This document shows positions 23,127 to 37,862 of a DNA stretch of 64,000 nt, one piece after another. The notes under the pieces are model-generated. The model was not told the origin of the DNA. It was given only the letters and a program-made list of their open reading frames with translations, and made no database searches. The stretch is taken from the NCBI RefSeq assembly GCF_036785885.1, contig NC_092326.1, forward strand, positions 40,386,287-40,450,286, read 5' to 3'. Within the stretch, counting starts at the first letter, position 1, and each line of letters starts with the position of its first letter. This DNA is from Coffea arabica. Its lineage: Eukaryota > Streptophyta > Magnoliopsida > Gentianales > Rubiaceae. The translations under genes and the position numbers were made by a program.

Positions 23127-23485
23127 ATAGCCCGCACAGATCCCTTCATAATAGCATTAGGCTTTGCACCCCCTGTTACAATCTGCTCTGCGCTCCAACG
23201 TAGACAAGCACACATTCTTGGGGTTCAGTTCAGGGGCTTCGAGTCTCAGATCTGGGCGAGCTCAGCTCGACTAAATCTAAGCCATCCAATTTAAATTTTC
23301 AAAAATATTTTTTATTTTTTAATCAGACGATCCAGATCTAACCAAGCTCAGCTCAGATCTGGCGGTGGTGGAGTTCCCAAGCCCTCATCCCCTACCTGGA
23401 ATGCTTTCTATCAATTCAATAGCGCCAACAGATGGATAGAGCAGCAAATAGTGAATGGCTTAACCAACTATGCTAATCACCATCA
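23127..23485 (+). pseudogene. Relic of a third GDSL gene (exon 5)
   Basis: Two blocks resemble exon 5 of the neighbouring GDSL genes. Block A (23127-23222) aligns with the segment around [11 protein letters not shown] and NLCPN, with several indels. Block B (23395-23485) aligns with the segment around the catalytic D-x-x-H: TGGAATGCTTTCTATCAATT corresponds to TGGGATGCTTTTCATCCAAC, followed by near-identical GCCAACAG...GCAGCA...AATGGCT. In block B the catalytic Asp and His codons have become Asn and Tyr. About 170 bp of unrelated, partly self-complementary sequence separates the blocks. Earlier exons were not found, so this is a dead tandem copy. Confidence 0.8.
23223..23394. repeat. Insertion-like segment splitting the GDSL relic
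   Basis: The segment interrupts the alignment between the two halves of the exon-5 relic. It carries CTCAGATCTGGGCGAGCTCAG near its left side and GCTCAGCTCAGATCTGG near its right side, which share CAGATCTG and partly complementary GAGCTNAGC blocks. The centre is A/T-rich. This looks like a small foldback insertion, but no target duplication was seen. Confidence 0.4.
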
Positions 23486-24036
23486 AGGCCTTTTCCTTTT
23501 CCATTAAACTGCATGGTTGACATTAACTAGTCGCTAGATAATTATAGCATTAAACTAATTTAGGCATCCTTTCCATCTGAGGTGTTAGAGAGTTCGGTAG
23601 ATTAGAGACTTTCTTAATGGTACATCACAACACCCTGTTCAGAACAATTGTTCAGAACCTTAGCGAGTAATCATTTGTTGCTCGTTCAATATTATGAACC
23701 TTGTTCAGAACAATTAAAGGTTCATTTCGCAGATCGATTTAAATAGATTTGCAGTCAGCACAATACTTTCACCTGGACAGCCATGATGAGAATATTGTTC
23801 TCCTAACTTTTCTAAAATTTTTAAGAGAATACAAGCTAAACCAGGACCATTCGTCGCTTGAGCGTGTGCGCGCTTGAGAGAGAGAGAGTACTAATGCAAT
23901 CAAACTAGGAGCACAACTAACACATTAACTGAAAATCTTGAAGCACAATTTTCTAGTGCCACAAATTCAATTCAGATTCATAGTACTTGATGAGCATTAT
24001 GGTATTTAACAAGGGCTGAACTGGCAAATTTGCAAT

Positions 24037-27531
<3,495 letters not shown>

Positions 27532-27712
27532 TTATATTCTTTATTCTAATCAAAATTGGCGAACAGAATTTATAAGAAAAAAGAAAAGGTGATATGCGCC
27601 ACGATTATTCTCCACTTATTCAAATTTTGTGATGGACAAAGGCTGTCATGTCTCTTGTACATCTTTCAGATTTCTCGATGTTTTATAATTTGAAAATTGT
27701 TAATTGCACTTT

Positions 27713-27880
27713 CTTTTTATTACTCGCACTCTCGCTATTTTTATCATATAATTTTTATTTATTAAATTATATGATCAAATAAAATATAATTTTTATTTAT
27801 TAAATTATATGATAAAATATAAAATATTTATTTATTATATTATATGATTTAATAAATAGTAAGGGTGCAAGTAATAAAAA
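27713..27880. mobile_element. Small AT-rich MITE
   Basis: The left end TTTTTATTACTCGCACTCTCGC and the reverse complement of the right end (GTTTTTATTACTTGCACCC) form an imperfect terminal inverted repeat. The interior has two near-identical tandem copies of a unit containing TTTTTATTTATTAAATTATATGAT. It has no coding capacity. It lies about 340 bp upstream of the RUB start codon. Confidence 0.6.
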
Positions 27881-28395
27881 CTGAGATGTGATTAATGTTT
27901 TTCTTTTATTTTATTCCCTTTTCTCCATATGTTTAGTCTGGAAATTTTGGTCTCTGGATGTAGAAGAGAAAAAGAATTATTATTATTTTTTTTAGATTCT
28001 GCAAATAAATAAATAAAGTAATTAAAAAAATAGTAATCACATAAGTTCCTTTGCATCTCCATTTGGGGGTTAAATGGAACATAAAGATAAAAAGTGTTTA
28101 AATTAAAGCAAGAATCCAAATCTCTTCGTTTCCACATAGAATAAATATCCCACTTTCTTTTCACCTTTTTTTCTTCCTTTTAAAATAAACAACTTGCATG
28201 CGGATACTATGAATCTCACAGATTTGCGGTAGAGAATAAAATATTTGCTAATTAGTGATATGTGACAAAATCTATGCACCATTTATTCATGTAAGCATTA
28301 GCAACTTATATACCATTTACCAAGTAAATGTTACTTTACATATGTGTTTGGATAGTAAATTATTTGAGATAATTTTGTGAAAAAATACCTCGATT
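27881..28395. other. Intergenic with a partial MITE
   Basis: AT-rich DNA. At about 28345-28385 there is a truncated end of the GTTTGGAT MITE family (TGTTTGGATAGTAAATTATTTGAGATAATT), directly before the fuller copy. Nothing else is supported. Confidence 0.4.
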
Positions 28396-28557
28396 TGTTT
28401 GGATAGTGTATTATTTGGAATAATTACTGTAGCGCTTTTTGTGATGTGATGTATGTGAGATAAAAAGGTGGTTGGGAATATAAAAAGGTTGGTTGGGAAA
28501 TGTGTCTATGATGCAAGCGAAATATTATTTGGAATAATTGGAGCATTCAAACAAACC
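28396..28557 (+). mobile_element. GTTTGGAT-ended MITE, copy b
   Basis: The left end TGTTTGGATAGTGTATTATT and the right end GCATTCAAACAAAC form a short terminal inverted repeat. The core contains ATTACTGTAGCGCTTTTTGTGATGTGATGTATGTGAGATAAAAAGGTG, written here as adjoining blocks that recur in the copies at 7067, 29752 and 30787. This is the most complete copy. Confidence 0.7.
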
Positions 28558-28887
28558 CAGTCTGTAGCATTTTTTGGATGTATACTAGATAAAAAGGTAA
28601 TTGAAAAATGTGTTGATAATGTAAGCAGATCAGTGTGTGTAAATAAGGTGAAAAATCTAAATTCAATATGAGAATATTTATGCATGTTACAATAACATAA
28701 AATATTTTGTTTTACTTAGGGACAACAAAGAGTAAGAGGGTAGTTTCTAAATTTCCATTTGGTGATGCTTAGGCTCTTTGCAACATAGCACATCCAATTT
28801 CTTTTAATTTTACTTGTGTGTGTTTTTTTTTTTTGGGTAAATACTTTTGTCTTCGTCTAAAAAAAAAAGTGCTAAGATCCATTTAAA

Positions 28888-28966
28888 ATTTAGTCCTTGT
28901 TTACATTGCAATTTAGTGGCGGTGATGGGAAGTCATTTAGTCCTTGTTTACATTGCAATTTAGTGG
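28888..28966 (+). repeat. 32-bp direct repeat
   Basis: A 32-bp sequence beginning ATTTAGTCCTTGTTTACATT occurs exactly at 28888-28919 and again at 28935-28966, 47 bp apart start to start. The intervening 15 bp are unrelated. The pattern suggests a local duplication, possibly through repair slippage. Confidence 0.85.
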
Positions 28967-29751
28967 AAAATTTTCTTGAGTTTCTTAAGAATATCTTTTA
29001 AATATATTTTTGAATAAAGTTATATTTTATAAACATTGCATTTAAAATAATAAATTGTATTTTTCTACAAAACTCTCCAAAAAAATGTAATAAAAGAGCC
29101 AGAGATTTAGTGTAATGTACTTAAGTTTGTATTCTACAATAGCAGAGAAGAAAGAAAGAAAGAAAGAAAGAAAAAACCATTTACCAGTATCAATTCCTTT
29201 TATTTATGAAAACTATCAACAAGCTGACTATATAGAAAACTATCAACAAAGGACCAAGTAAATATTTATATGGCTTGGAAAATCATGATGTATCAAAGGG
29301 TCTTTTAGACTCGTAGAATTTAAAAGTAGAAGAAAAAGAAGTCAAGAAAGACGATCTATACAATTTCGTTTTCCTTGTGGTCACATATGTACCTAACAAG
29401 CAAGAATTTGTGTAGCACTTCAATTCACAATTCACAAGAAATGTACGTGTACATAATAGTTGAATCTTTGACCAGTGACAAAAGTAAATTCTAATCATAT
29501 CCAATTGATATGACCAACTTATTTTTAGGTGCTAATTATCGTTTTGAACTTAAATTTTGAATAATTATGATATGATAAAATAGTTTCATTTAGTAGACCT
29601 TTGACCAAAAGCTCTCCATACATTTACATATTTCATTAATTGGTTGAAAAGCTACACACCCGCGGCAGGAAAGTCTTTTGTTTCATAGTCAAAGGAAAAT
29701 TTTCTGCCCTTACGTGGCCAATACTTGTAAAGAACACAAGAAAGAATTCGT
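28967..29751. other. Intergenic, no gene seen
   Basis: AT-rich DNA with a short (GAAA)n tract near 29147-29175. No coding sequence or element ends are supported. Confidence 0.5.
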
Positions 29752-29918
29752 ATATCCAAAATGGATTAGCAAATTATTCCAAATAATAATTCGCTTGTCT
29801 TATAAATATATTTTTTAATTTATCTATTTATATTTTCAATCACCTTTTTATCTCACATACATCACATCAAAAAAATTGTTACAGTAATTATTCCAAATAA
29901 TACCTCTATCCAAACACA
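29752..29918 (-). mobile_element. GTTTGGAT-ended MITE, copy c
   Basis: Reverse-orientation copy. It has TATCCAAAATGG at the left, the core CACCTTTTTATCTCACATACATCACATC followed by ACAGTAATTATTCC, and CTATCCAAACACAC at the right. It is diverged from the other copies mainly in an AT-rich insertion near 29800. Confidence 0.65.
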
Positions 29919-30786
29919 CATACTAGTATCCCTCTTCATTGGACCTAATGGAATTTTGTGTAATTTTAAATCTTTACAGGAGGGAAAGAAACACCAGCAA
30001 CCTCTAAACTATTCCGCTCATAAACTTTCGGCCACTCAAGTATTTTTTGTTTTAGTGTAATTACTAAACTCTTAATAGTGGTTATTTAGTCAAATATCGT
30101 TATTAATGCTACTAGAATGAGCTCTATGCGCATTTCACATGCCAAAATTTTAGAGCTCATAGGGTGACAAATTTTATTGTCCGCTAATCTATGCAAATTG
30201 TATGTCCTTTGCCACCTAAAAATTTTTCATTTCAAATTGCCCATTTAACTTAGCAAAATGGTAACTAGTCTCAATTCTATCGGTTTTTCTCTTAAGATAT
30301 TTGTTTTTTACTTGATTCTGAATTTTGATCTTAAAAGGTCAATTTTTGAGAGGTTTTCCAACAAGAGTATTAGGTTTTTCAATGCTAAAAAATTAGAATT
30401 TATAAGAGTTACTTTAATAGATTCTATTTTAATGAAGTTCTTGTGAATTAATTCCAGGATCCCTAAAAACCAATGAAAATAGTAGATTTAATGACAAAAT
30501 TTGACTGTAAGATTACTATTATACGATTTTGGTGAGTTAAGGACCGACTTGAAATAAAAAATAGTTGAGTGCTAAAAGTATATTGTTTGTTTAGTTCAGT
30601 ACTATTTAAAATTTTTGTCTCATCTATTTGAACGGATTTAACAATGATTTTGGTATGTGCAATGTTATATGCAACTCATTATGTTACCGTTAATAAAGAA
30701 TTTGGACGGAATGGCCACTAAAATACATATTTGTCATTTGGACCGCCATTTTGAATCAATAAAATAGTTGAACTGGACCCCGATTT
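29919..30786. other. Intergenic, no gene seen
   Basis: AT-rich sequence. A 62-codon frame at 30258-30446 is Phe/Ile-rich and has no recognisable similarity, so it is not called. Confidence 0.45.
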
Positions 30787-30908
30787 GTTTGGATAGTGTA
30801 TTATTTGAAATATTATTTGAAATAATTACTGTAGCACTTTTTGTGATGTGATGTATGTGAAATAAAAAGGTGATTGGAAATATAAAAAGGTGGGTTGGGA
30901 AATATGTA
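30787..30908 (+). mobile_element. GTTTGGAT-ended MITE, copy d (truncated)
   Basis: It starts TTTGGATAGTGTATTATTTG, contains a duplicated ATTATTTGAAAT unit, and continues through ATTACTGTAGCACTTTTTGT and TGATGTATGTGAAATAAAAA to GGTTGGGAAATATGTAG. The right-hand TCCAAAC terminus is missing. Confidence 0.65.
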
Positions 30909-31549
30909 GATACTTATATTCTGATGTAATGAATTTTGGAGATGCTGTTATAGAAAATCAATTATATTTGAGAATCCACTTGTTCTTTGAAATATTTTAA
31001 GAAAAAGATTCGACCATCCGAAGATGGTCATTCTTTAATGAAAATATTACGCCACTAGAAGATGGTCATTATTTCAAACTCTGGTATAATAAATTTACTC
31101 GTTTCTGCCAGTACATAATTTTGCTATGTTTAGAATTATTTGTTAATTGAAAATAATATTCTCTACATATTTCTCGAATATGCTCTTGTAATAGCAATAT
31201 TGGGAGAAATTTTGAGAAGTATTCTATACTTATTGCATGTTAGTTCTAGTTCATTCCCAAAAGTGAATGCGACTAAATTTCAATTTACTAGTTATGGTTG
31301 CTGTCATGACTATGATTTTGGTAAATATGTATTTTACTATGACAAAAGAAAAAGTTACCACTTGAAGTGGGATAATAATGATAAGGACAAGAAAGTAAGA
31401 ATTCTAAAGATAAATGTCCCGAAGTACATTTGACGAATCAAAATTATAATAGCATTTTTACATGACAAATTTCTTTAAATGCCCTAAAAGTGTATGATGA
31501 TTGATTTAATTTATGATAGTAATTGATTTTTCTTTTTGAAGAAGAAATG
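30909..31549. other. AT-rich left flank of the copia relic
   Basis: The region contains a 97-codon open frame (31140-31433) without confident similarity. Its Lys/Asp-rich end could derive from the retrotransposon gag region, but this is a guess. The left LTR of the copia element could not be identified. Confidence 0.3.
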
Positions 31550-34500
31550 GGTGTTAAATATTTGGGATCAAATGATTATGGTGGTGATATTTGTCCCATA
31601 AGAATTATGGCGATAATGATATGTGTCTCATTAATAAATGCTAATATATACACTATTTTCCAACAAAAGAGACAAACACAATCAGTGATAGTGTTTAAGT
31701 GATTGAAAACTCCAGAAGAGCCACTGCTATATTTCTCATTGTAGGAGAAAGATTTATGATAAATAAAGCACTACTTTTTACTATGTCTCGAAGAATTTAT
31801 TAAATTTGAATATCCGTCGAAATGGATATCAAATTAAGACATTAAATGAGACAATAATAGTGATCATGTTTAGAAATCAAATGAGATAAAGGTTAATTAT
31901 ATCATAAAAATCATTCGAGAGAGAAGTGGTTATCGATATAGTTGTCTTCATTCTCATTTGATTTATAATCATCACCTGCAGTAAACCAGAAGTTTACTGA
32001 TCCCAATGGATATATGATTTGGTAAAAGTGAGAATATTTGAGAGTCGACAAGTATTTATACATACTCCATTTATATTATATATGGCTCCAAAAGAAATTT
32101 AAAATTTATGTCGGGTATGAACTATGTGAGAACCCGTAAAACCCTAATTATTTTCTTAGGGTTTATTTCCCCTTAATTGCATGTTTTCTGCATTTTCTGG
32201 CGTAGAAATATTTTCTTAGTGAATTTTATGAGCAATTATAGTTTTAAGATGATTTTCCTAGCATTGGAGAAATTTTAGAAAATTAAGAGTAAATAGTGGA
32301 CGTGGGACCCACTAGTGCGAAAAGTTCGGAAAAATTCGGCCAATAAGGTTAAGTTTTGGATACTGGAGTTAATTTATCGGGTGTTAAGAGATAAGTAGAG
32401 GATGTTATTTGGATTGGTATGAGGGGGAAACAAAGAGATAGAGATTCATTTATGAAGTGACAAGTGTCACCATTTGATTGGTTGGACACTATTCACTTTT
32501 TGACTTTTTTTACCAAGTGATTAAATATCTTAAAATTTCACAAAAATCACCATTTCTTCTCTCTCTCATGGCCGAACCTCTTGCAAGGAAAAGGAAGAAA
32601 ACTTCTCCAAGTTTCAAGCTTCAAACTAGCTCAAATCTTCCAAGAAAATTACTTAAACTAGTTTCTACTCCATAAATTCCCTCTAATTGGTGCTAGTAAG
32701 TGATTTGGTGAAATTTTTTGAAGAAGCTAAGGTGTCCACAATCCCTCTCTCTCTTGATTTCTTGGTAAGTGTTGCTTGAACACCCTACTACCTCTAATAA
32801 TGGTTATATGATGCTTAGAAGTGGCTTGAGTGTTTGAAAATGTGATTTATCTCTTGATTTGGCTTGTTTTGGTGAAGTTTTTATTTTATTGGGAATTTTT
32901 CTGGTTTAATATGATCTTGATGTTGGGGGCTTGTATGATGAATTGTAATGGTTGGAAATGACTCTAGTGAGTGTGAATTGTGGTTAAATGCAATCAATTT
33001 TGGATTTGGTGTGAAAAATGGAAAGTTAGGGTTCATAAAATCCCAATTCTGTCCGGTTTTAGATCACTGGGTTAGAGGCCGAATTAGACTTTGCTTAAAA
33101 CATGAAAGTTGTAGGTATTGATGTGTTGGAGGTTCCTGTAAAATTTCAGGTCATTTGGATTAATGTAGAATGAGTTATGACGAAATTACTGTAGCTGTTC
33201 TGCTTTGGACAGAATGCAAAACTGCGATAGTAATTGGCCATTTTGACTGGTTTTGGTTTGGATTTTGAAGTTGGTGTCTTCTGATGAAATGTAGTTGGAT
33301 GTCTTAGCTAACTTATGCCTTTGGAATTTCGGCATTTGGACTTGTATGGACTGAGATATACCGATTACAGTTTTCTGTGTTTTGCAAACCTGTTTTGGTG
33401 ATTCTGGTTTAGTGTTTGGCATTTTTGACCTAGTTGGGCCAGGAACTGGATTGAGCGACCTTCTACATTGTTGTAGCTCTGTTTCATAGCTTCGAAACGG
33501 TGGGTCTTGCACCCCATTCGATAACCGTAGTGAAAGTGGTGTCATTACCGCATTATGAGGTCAAATACGTTTTTTTGTTAAGGCCTAAGTTAAAGCCATT
33601 TCTTAATTTCTGGTTACCTATAATGCTTATATATGCATATGAAACCTTATTGGGGTTGTGGTTGGCATTGGTTTATGACTCGTTATCGAGTCTCTTTTAG
33701 GGCTTGCTTTCATTTCGGTTGTTTCCTAGTTAATTTTTGTACTTGTACCACTTTGAGCCTAGTGAACGGCTTTTGGGAAATGAGATGAATTTTGTGTGAG
33801 ATGTTGGGACTGATTTGAGGATAGAATGTAGCCTTAATGGCTGGAAAAGTAAGAGATTTAGGGGAAGTGCTGCCCGATTTTCTAGGCCGTTTGGTTCCTT
33901 TAATTTAGGTTTGCCTTTTGGTAGAATGAAAGGCTTTTGGGTTGTTTGCGCCTAGGTTTTCATGCTACCTTTTCGTTTCCAAGAAAATCATGTTTTGCAC
34001 CCTTGCATTAGTATTTATTTGGCAAGGCGTACGACGTGTAGTCGAGCCTCACATGTGCATTCTGTTTACTCGATTCTGGAAGTAAAACCTTCAATTGGTT
34101 TATTTTGATTATTTTAGGGTTTCTTGGCGATTAAGGCCAATCTGAAGTGAAACTTTTTGAAGTTGAATCGGTGAGTGTACCACTCCCCTTCATTGTTGTT
34201 TAACTTGATTTTGCTCTGCAATCTGTTTATTTGTTCGAGACGAGGGTGTACTTTATCACACTCGTTCTCTAGTCTGATCATATGCCAATTTACTATGCAA
34301 AATTTGAATCTGTTATCTATGTCTGCATCTGTTCGGATTTCTATGACCTATGAGCTCAATCCTGTGGCTAAGTTATTCGAGTCGGGCCGGCAAGGGCCTG
34401 GACGATTAGATAACGAACCACGGTAGTCTGTTCGGGGATTTTGGGTATTGAGACCCTTGATTCCAGGTATATTCGAGTATTACCATTTCTGTTCGGTTAC

Positions 34501-36515
34501 GGTGAGCGGGCCCGGTAAAGGGGTGTTTGGTGGACGGAATTCGGTGTAAAGGGGGATCTACGGACGCGTTGGTTCTTTATACGTTGACGGAGAGTCAACC
34601 GGTTTAGATCAAATACTGCGCTGGAAACTTGGCTCCTGAGAGCCACCCGTATCCTTCTGATTTGAATCATTGGTTCCTTTGCTTTATATCTGGCATGTGT
34701 ACTTGATTTGCTAAACGTGAAATGCCATGATTTTAATGCTATCTGTTTGGTACCTCATTGAGCGCAAGCTCACCCCTTTCTGTTCCTTTTGTTTTCCTTA
34801 CAGGAAAATAAACACTTTTGGTCTGGATTTGATAATCGGTTGCCGAACTGAGCTAGTTGGACATATCTTTTGTATAGCTCACTGTTTTAAAACCCTAAGT
34901 GTACTTTTGGGGGCGTTTTCTCTTTTGATTTGGCAAACCATGTGTATATATTAACTTTTGAAAACTTTTGTATGTCATTTTGATTTGTAAACGCTAAAGT
35001 TCAGATGTGAATGGTTGTTAGCTATTTCGGTTGGGTTCTGACGGGTCGGTTACTATTCATGGCCGACTCCGGATTTCATTTTTTTATTTTGGGTTATTTT
35101 ACCATTTTGACCTGTTTACGCTCGTTTGTAAGTTCCGGATCGCTATAGATAGTTCTAGTCTGTATCGTTAGTCCTGGCGAGAGCTGGGCAGGCAGTCCGC
35201 TAACCCCTTTGGTTCGCCCTAGGGGAAAGTGGGGCTGTCACAAACTACCTTTTACGATTAAATATTATAAAATATTGATGAGTCATCTATTGAATGATTT
35301 ATTTATTTTGACGAGTTACAATTCCCGACATTAGGGGGAGGAAAAGATCAATCAAAAGGAAAATCATCTGAAAATTTGAATTTTCTCGATCCTCATACAA
35401 AATAATGTGAACTAGAAGTTCAAGAAAATTTTCATTTGTAGAAAGTTGCAAATCAATTGTCAAATATATTTATTGATTCCAAAAGAGTCATAAAATCAAC
35501 TATTCTTGCAGGAAATACTCTGGTTAAAATTGATATTCCTGAAGGACATGCACAAGTGCTGCAAATAAATTTAAGGCCGGCCTACCTAAATAAGGTATAA
35601 ATTGATTTCAAATATCTCCGAAAATTAAATAAATGTCATGATAAAATTTAACCTCTTGAAGAGGTCGCTCCTGAAGACTCAACTCCTAAATAGAATGAAA
35701 TAATAGAAAATTTAATTAGAATCTAATGAAATGTAACACTTGATATTATAGAAGTTGATGAGAATCATGAATCTAAATCGCTTGATGAATGTCGGTATAA
35801 AAATGATTGGTCAAAGCGAAAAAATGCGATCCAATCTGAATTGGATTTATTGGTTAAAAGAAAAAAGTTTTTGAACTTGTAGTCCAAACACTTGAAGGTG
35901 TAAGCCAATAGATTGTATGGATATTTGTGAGAAAAATGAAATTGTGAGATATACAGCAAGACTTGTAATCAAAAGATTTTCACAAAAGTTTGGATTTGAT
36001 TATAATGAAACGTATTTACCTGTAGTGGATGCTATCACATTTAGATATCTTGTCAGTTTTGCAGTACATGAAAAATTAGATATGCGTCTAATAGATGTCG
36101 TTACTGCATATTTATATGAAAATCTTGAAAATGATATTTATATGAGAATCCCCGAAAGATTCAACATGACGGAAGCATGCAAATCAAATTCTAAAGATAT
36201 TTGTTCTATTAAATTACAAAGGTCTTTGTATGAGTTCAAACAATTTAGATGTATGTGGAATAACCGTTTCAATGAATGTCTAATTAAAGAAGGTTATACC
36301 AATGATCCAATATGTCCATGTGTTTTTATCAAGAAAAATGGGTCAAATTTTGTAATAATTGCTGTATATGTTGATAATCTAAATTTGATTGGAACTCCTG
36401 AAAAGATTCAAAATAGTGTTGAATATTTGAAAGAATTTGAGATAAAAAATTTTGAAAAAACAAAATTCTGCATTGGTTTACAAATTGAGCATTTAAAAGG
36501 TGAAATTTTTGTCCA
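31550..36515 (+). mobile_element. Degenerate Ty1/copia retrotransposon, split by a solo LTR
   Basis: Broken translations follow the copia pol order. Protease/pre-integrase-like segments lie at about 31610-31850 (GDNDMCL, then a frame resembling the SRRNLLSF region). A distal integrase segment ends in YVGYE-like codons just before 32125. After the inserted solo LTR the frame resumes at about 35248 (GDLF-like, then a segment related to NQLSNIFIDSKRV and IDIPEGHA). A long reverse-transcriptase frame follows at 35917-36528. Many stops and frameshifts, plus the loss of most of the integrase, show that it is dead. Its own LTRs were not recognised. The boundaries are approximate. Confidence 0.8.
32125..35242 (+). 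mobile_element. Solo LTR of the same retrotransposon family (copy 2)
   Basis: A 3,118-bp unit starting TGTGAGAACCCGTAAA and ending GGGGCTGTCACA, flanked by the 5-bp direct repeat AACTA (32120-32124 and 35243-35247). It shares its whole block order with the solo LTR at 16557-19335, including GGTTAAGTT, GAATCGGTGAGTGTACCACT and the GCAGTCCGCTAACCCC-type 3' end. No internal coding domain remains. It is inserted inside the pol region of the copia relic, so it is younger than that element. Confidence 0.93.
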
Positions 36516-36528
36516 TCTATATACTTAA
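35917..36528 (+). pseudogene. Copia reverse transcriptase fragment
   Basis: A 203-codon frame with recognisable Ty1/copia reverse-transcriptase blocks in order: an FSQKFGFDYNETYLPVV-like start, TAYLYENLENDIYMRIPE, QRSLYEFKQ, and a catalytic region reading YVDNLNLIG. The second Asp of the YVDD active site is Asn, which should abolish catalysis. Upstream frames carry stop codons, and the RNase H domain does not follow. It belongs to the copia relic described above and is not a host gene. Confidence 0.85.
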
Positions 36529-37526
36529 CTTTAAATATCACTTGCACAAAAAGGCTTGAACCGTGTTGAGATTTAAGCTTTAGTAGATGAGTTTAGCAGG
36601 GACTATTTCACTATTTGTTAAATGGTTGTTTCTCTATTCATTGTACGGAATATTAATATCTCGTTTGCTGCATACAAGATGATTAATGAGATACATATGT
36701 TGTGATTTATATATATGGCTTATATGCCTGTCCCTTAGTTATTGTTATTACTGGATTAGTGCAGCTGACAAAGTTAGCGATTTGCTTGTTTGGCTTCTCT
36801 CTATTTATTTGACCTTGCATTTGTTCATTGGAATTATTGTTGCTTAGAGATTGTTTAAACTCCAGGACTATTAGATAGTTGTTTTAGTTATGATAGCAGA
36901 TTTAAAAGTTACCTTAATTGCATCAAATTTTAGAATGGATAGATGTAACGATAAATTAAATGCTAAAAATTAACTTTGAAATGAGAGAGGAAAAAAAGAT
37001 ATATGCATCATTATCTATTGAACAAAAAGAAAAAAATCCATGACAAATAACGTCAAACTTATAATAAGAGGACCATTAAGTAGTTGTTTTAGTTATGATA
37101 GCAGATTTAAAAGTTACCTTAATTGCATCAAATTTTATAATGGATAGATGTAACGATAAATTGAATGCTAAAAATTAACTTTGAAATGAGAGAGGAAAAA
37201 AAGATATATGCATCATTATGTATTGAACAAAAAGAAAAAAAATCCATGAGAAATAACGTCAAACTTATGATAAGTATAAAAAGGTGAAAAAATCACTAGA
37301 TCTGCTTTTCAAACCATCATGAAAATAATGGTAAGTATATCTCATGCAAGAGATTTAGTTTAGAAAAATAGTTGATATCGATTAAATACCACCATCATAT
37401 AATAGCACTATGCTATTTATAAAAGTATGGTGCTCTTTCTTCATAATTTTATTTTATTTTTTATAAATTTACTCATTTCACCACACAGGTTATCACTCCC
37501 GCGCTAAGCGCGGGTTTATCCCCTAG
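36516..37526 (+). mobile_element. Probable non-autonomous Helitron
   Basis: The 3' terminus has the Helitron signature: a perfect 7-bp hairpin CCCGCGC-TAA-GCGCGGG (37498-37514), an 8-nt spacer, then CTAG (37523-37526), followed by host T. The 5' end is inferred at TCTATATACTTAAC (36516), preceded by host A, exactly where the copia similarity stops. Helitrons insert between A and T and leave no duplication, which fits. No RepHel protein is encoded, so it would be non-autonomous. The 3' end is solid; the 5' end is tentative. The element ends 336 bp before the pTAC3 start codon. Confidence 0.62.
36864..37276 (+). repeat. Two tandem copies of a 205-bp unit
   Basis: Copy 1 (36864-37068) and copy 2 (37069-about 37276) are almost identical, differing by a handful of substitutions and one A-run indel. 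They begin AGGACTATTAG and AGGACCATTAAG and both contain TATGATAGCAGATTTAAAAG. The array lies inside the putative Helitron; internal tandem repeats are common in such elements. Confidence 0.9.
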
Positions 37527-37862
37527 TATACACTATCAATACTAGTGCTTAACGCATACCCAATGTTCTAAAAAAAATGCATATCGAATGTATATGTAAT
37601 CAAAAAATACATAATAGCTATGGCCATATATTTTGAATAAAATTTTTATTACTGAAGTAAACTTTAATCTTTTAAATAATTTTCATAAAATAAATTTATA
37701 TTGATAATTATAATGTCTAGGTGTGGTTAAATAGTTAAAAGCAAACTTAAAATAATTTCTATTCCCTCCCTTTTCTAAAGAGTAAAACTCTCCCTCAACC
37801 CAAGGACCCTTATCCACTCCCCAGTCCTGCTCCAACACAAGCCTGAACACTCCGGGAGCCAA
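37527..37862. promoter_or_regulatory. Short proximal promoter/leader of pTAC3
   Basis: Only 336 bp separate the Helitron terminus from the pTAC3 initiator ATG. The segment turns from AT-rich to C-rich (CTCCCTCAACCCAAGG) just before the gene. No clear TATA box was seen. Core promoter elements of pTAC3 must lie here or inside the transposon. Confidence 0.4.

Noticed and set aside
35917..36528. 203-codon open frame as a host gene
   Set aside because: It is copia reverse transcriptase with a mutated active site, flanked by other broken pol pieces.
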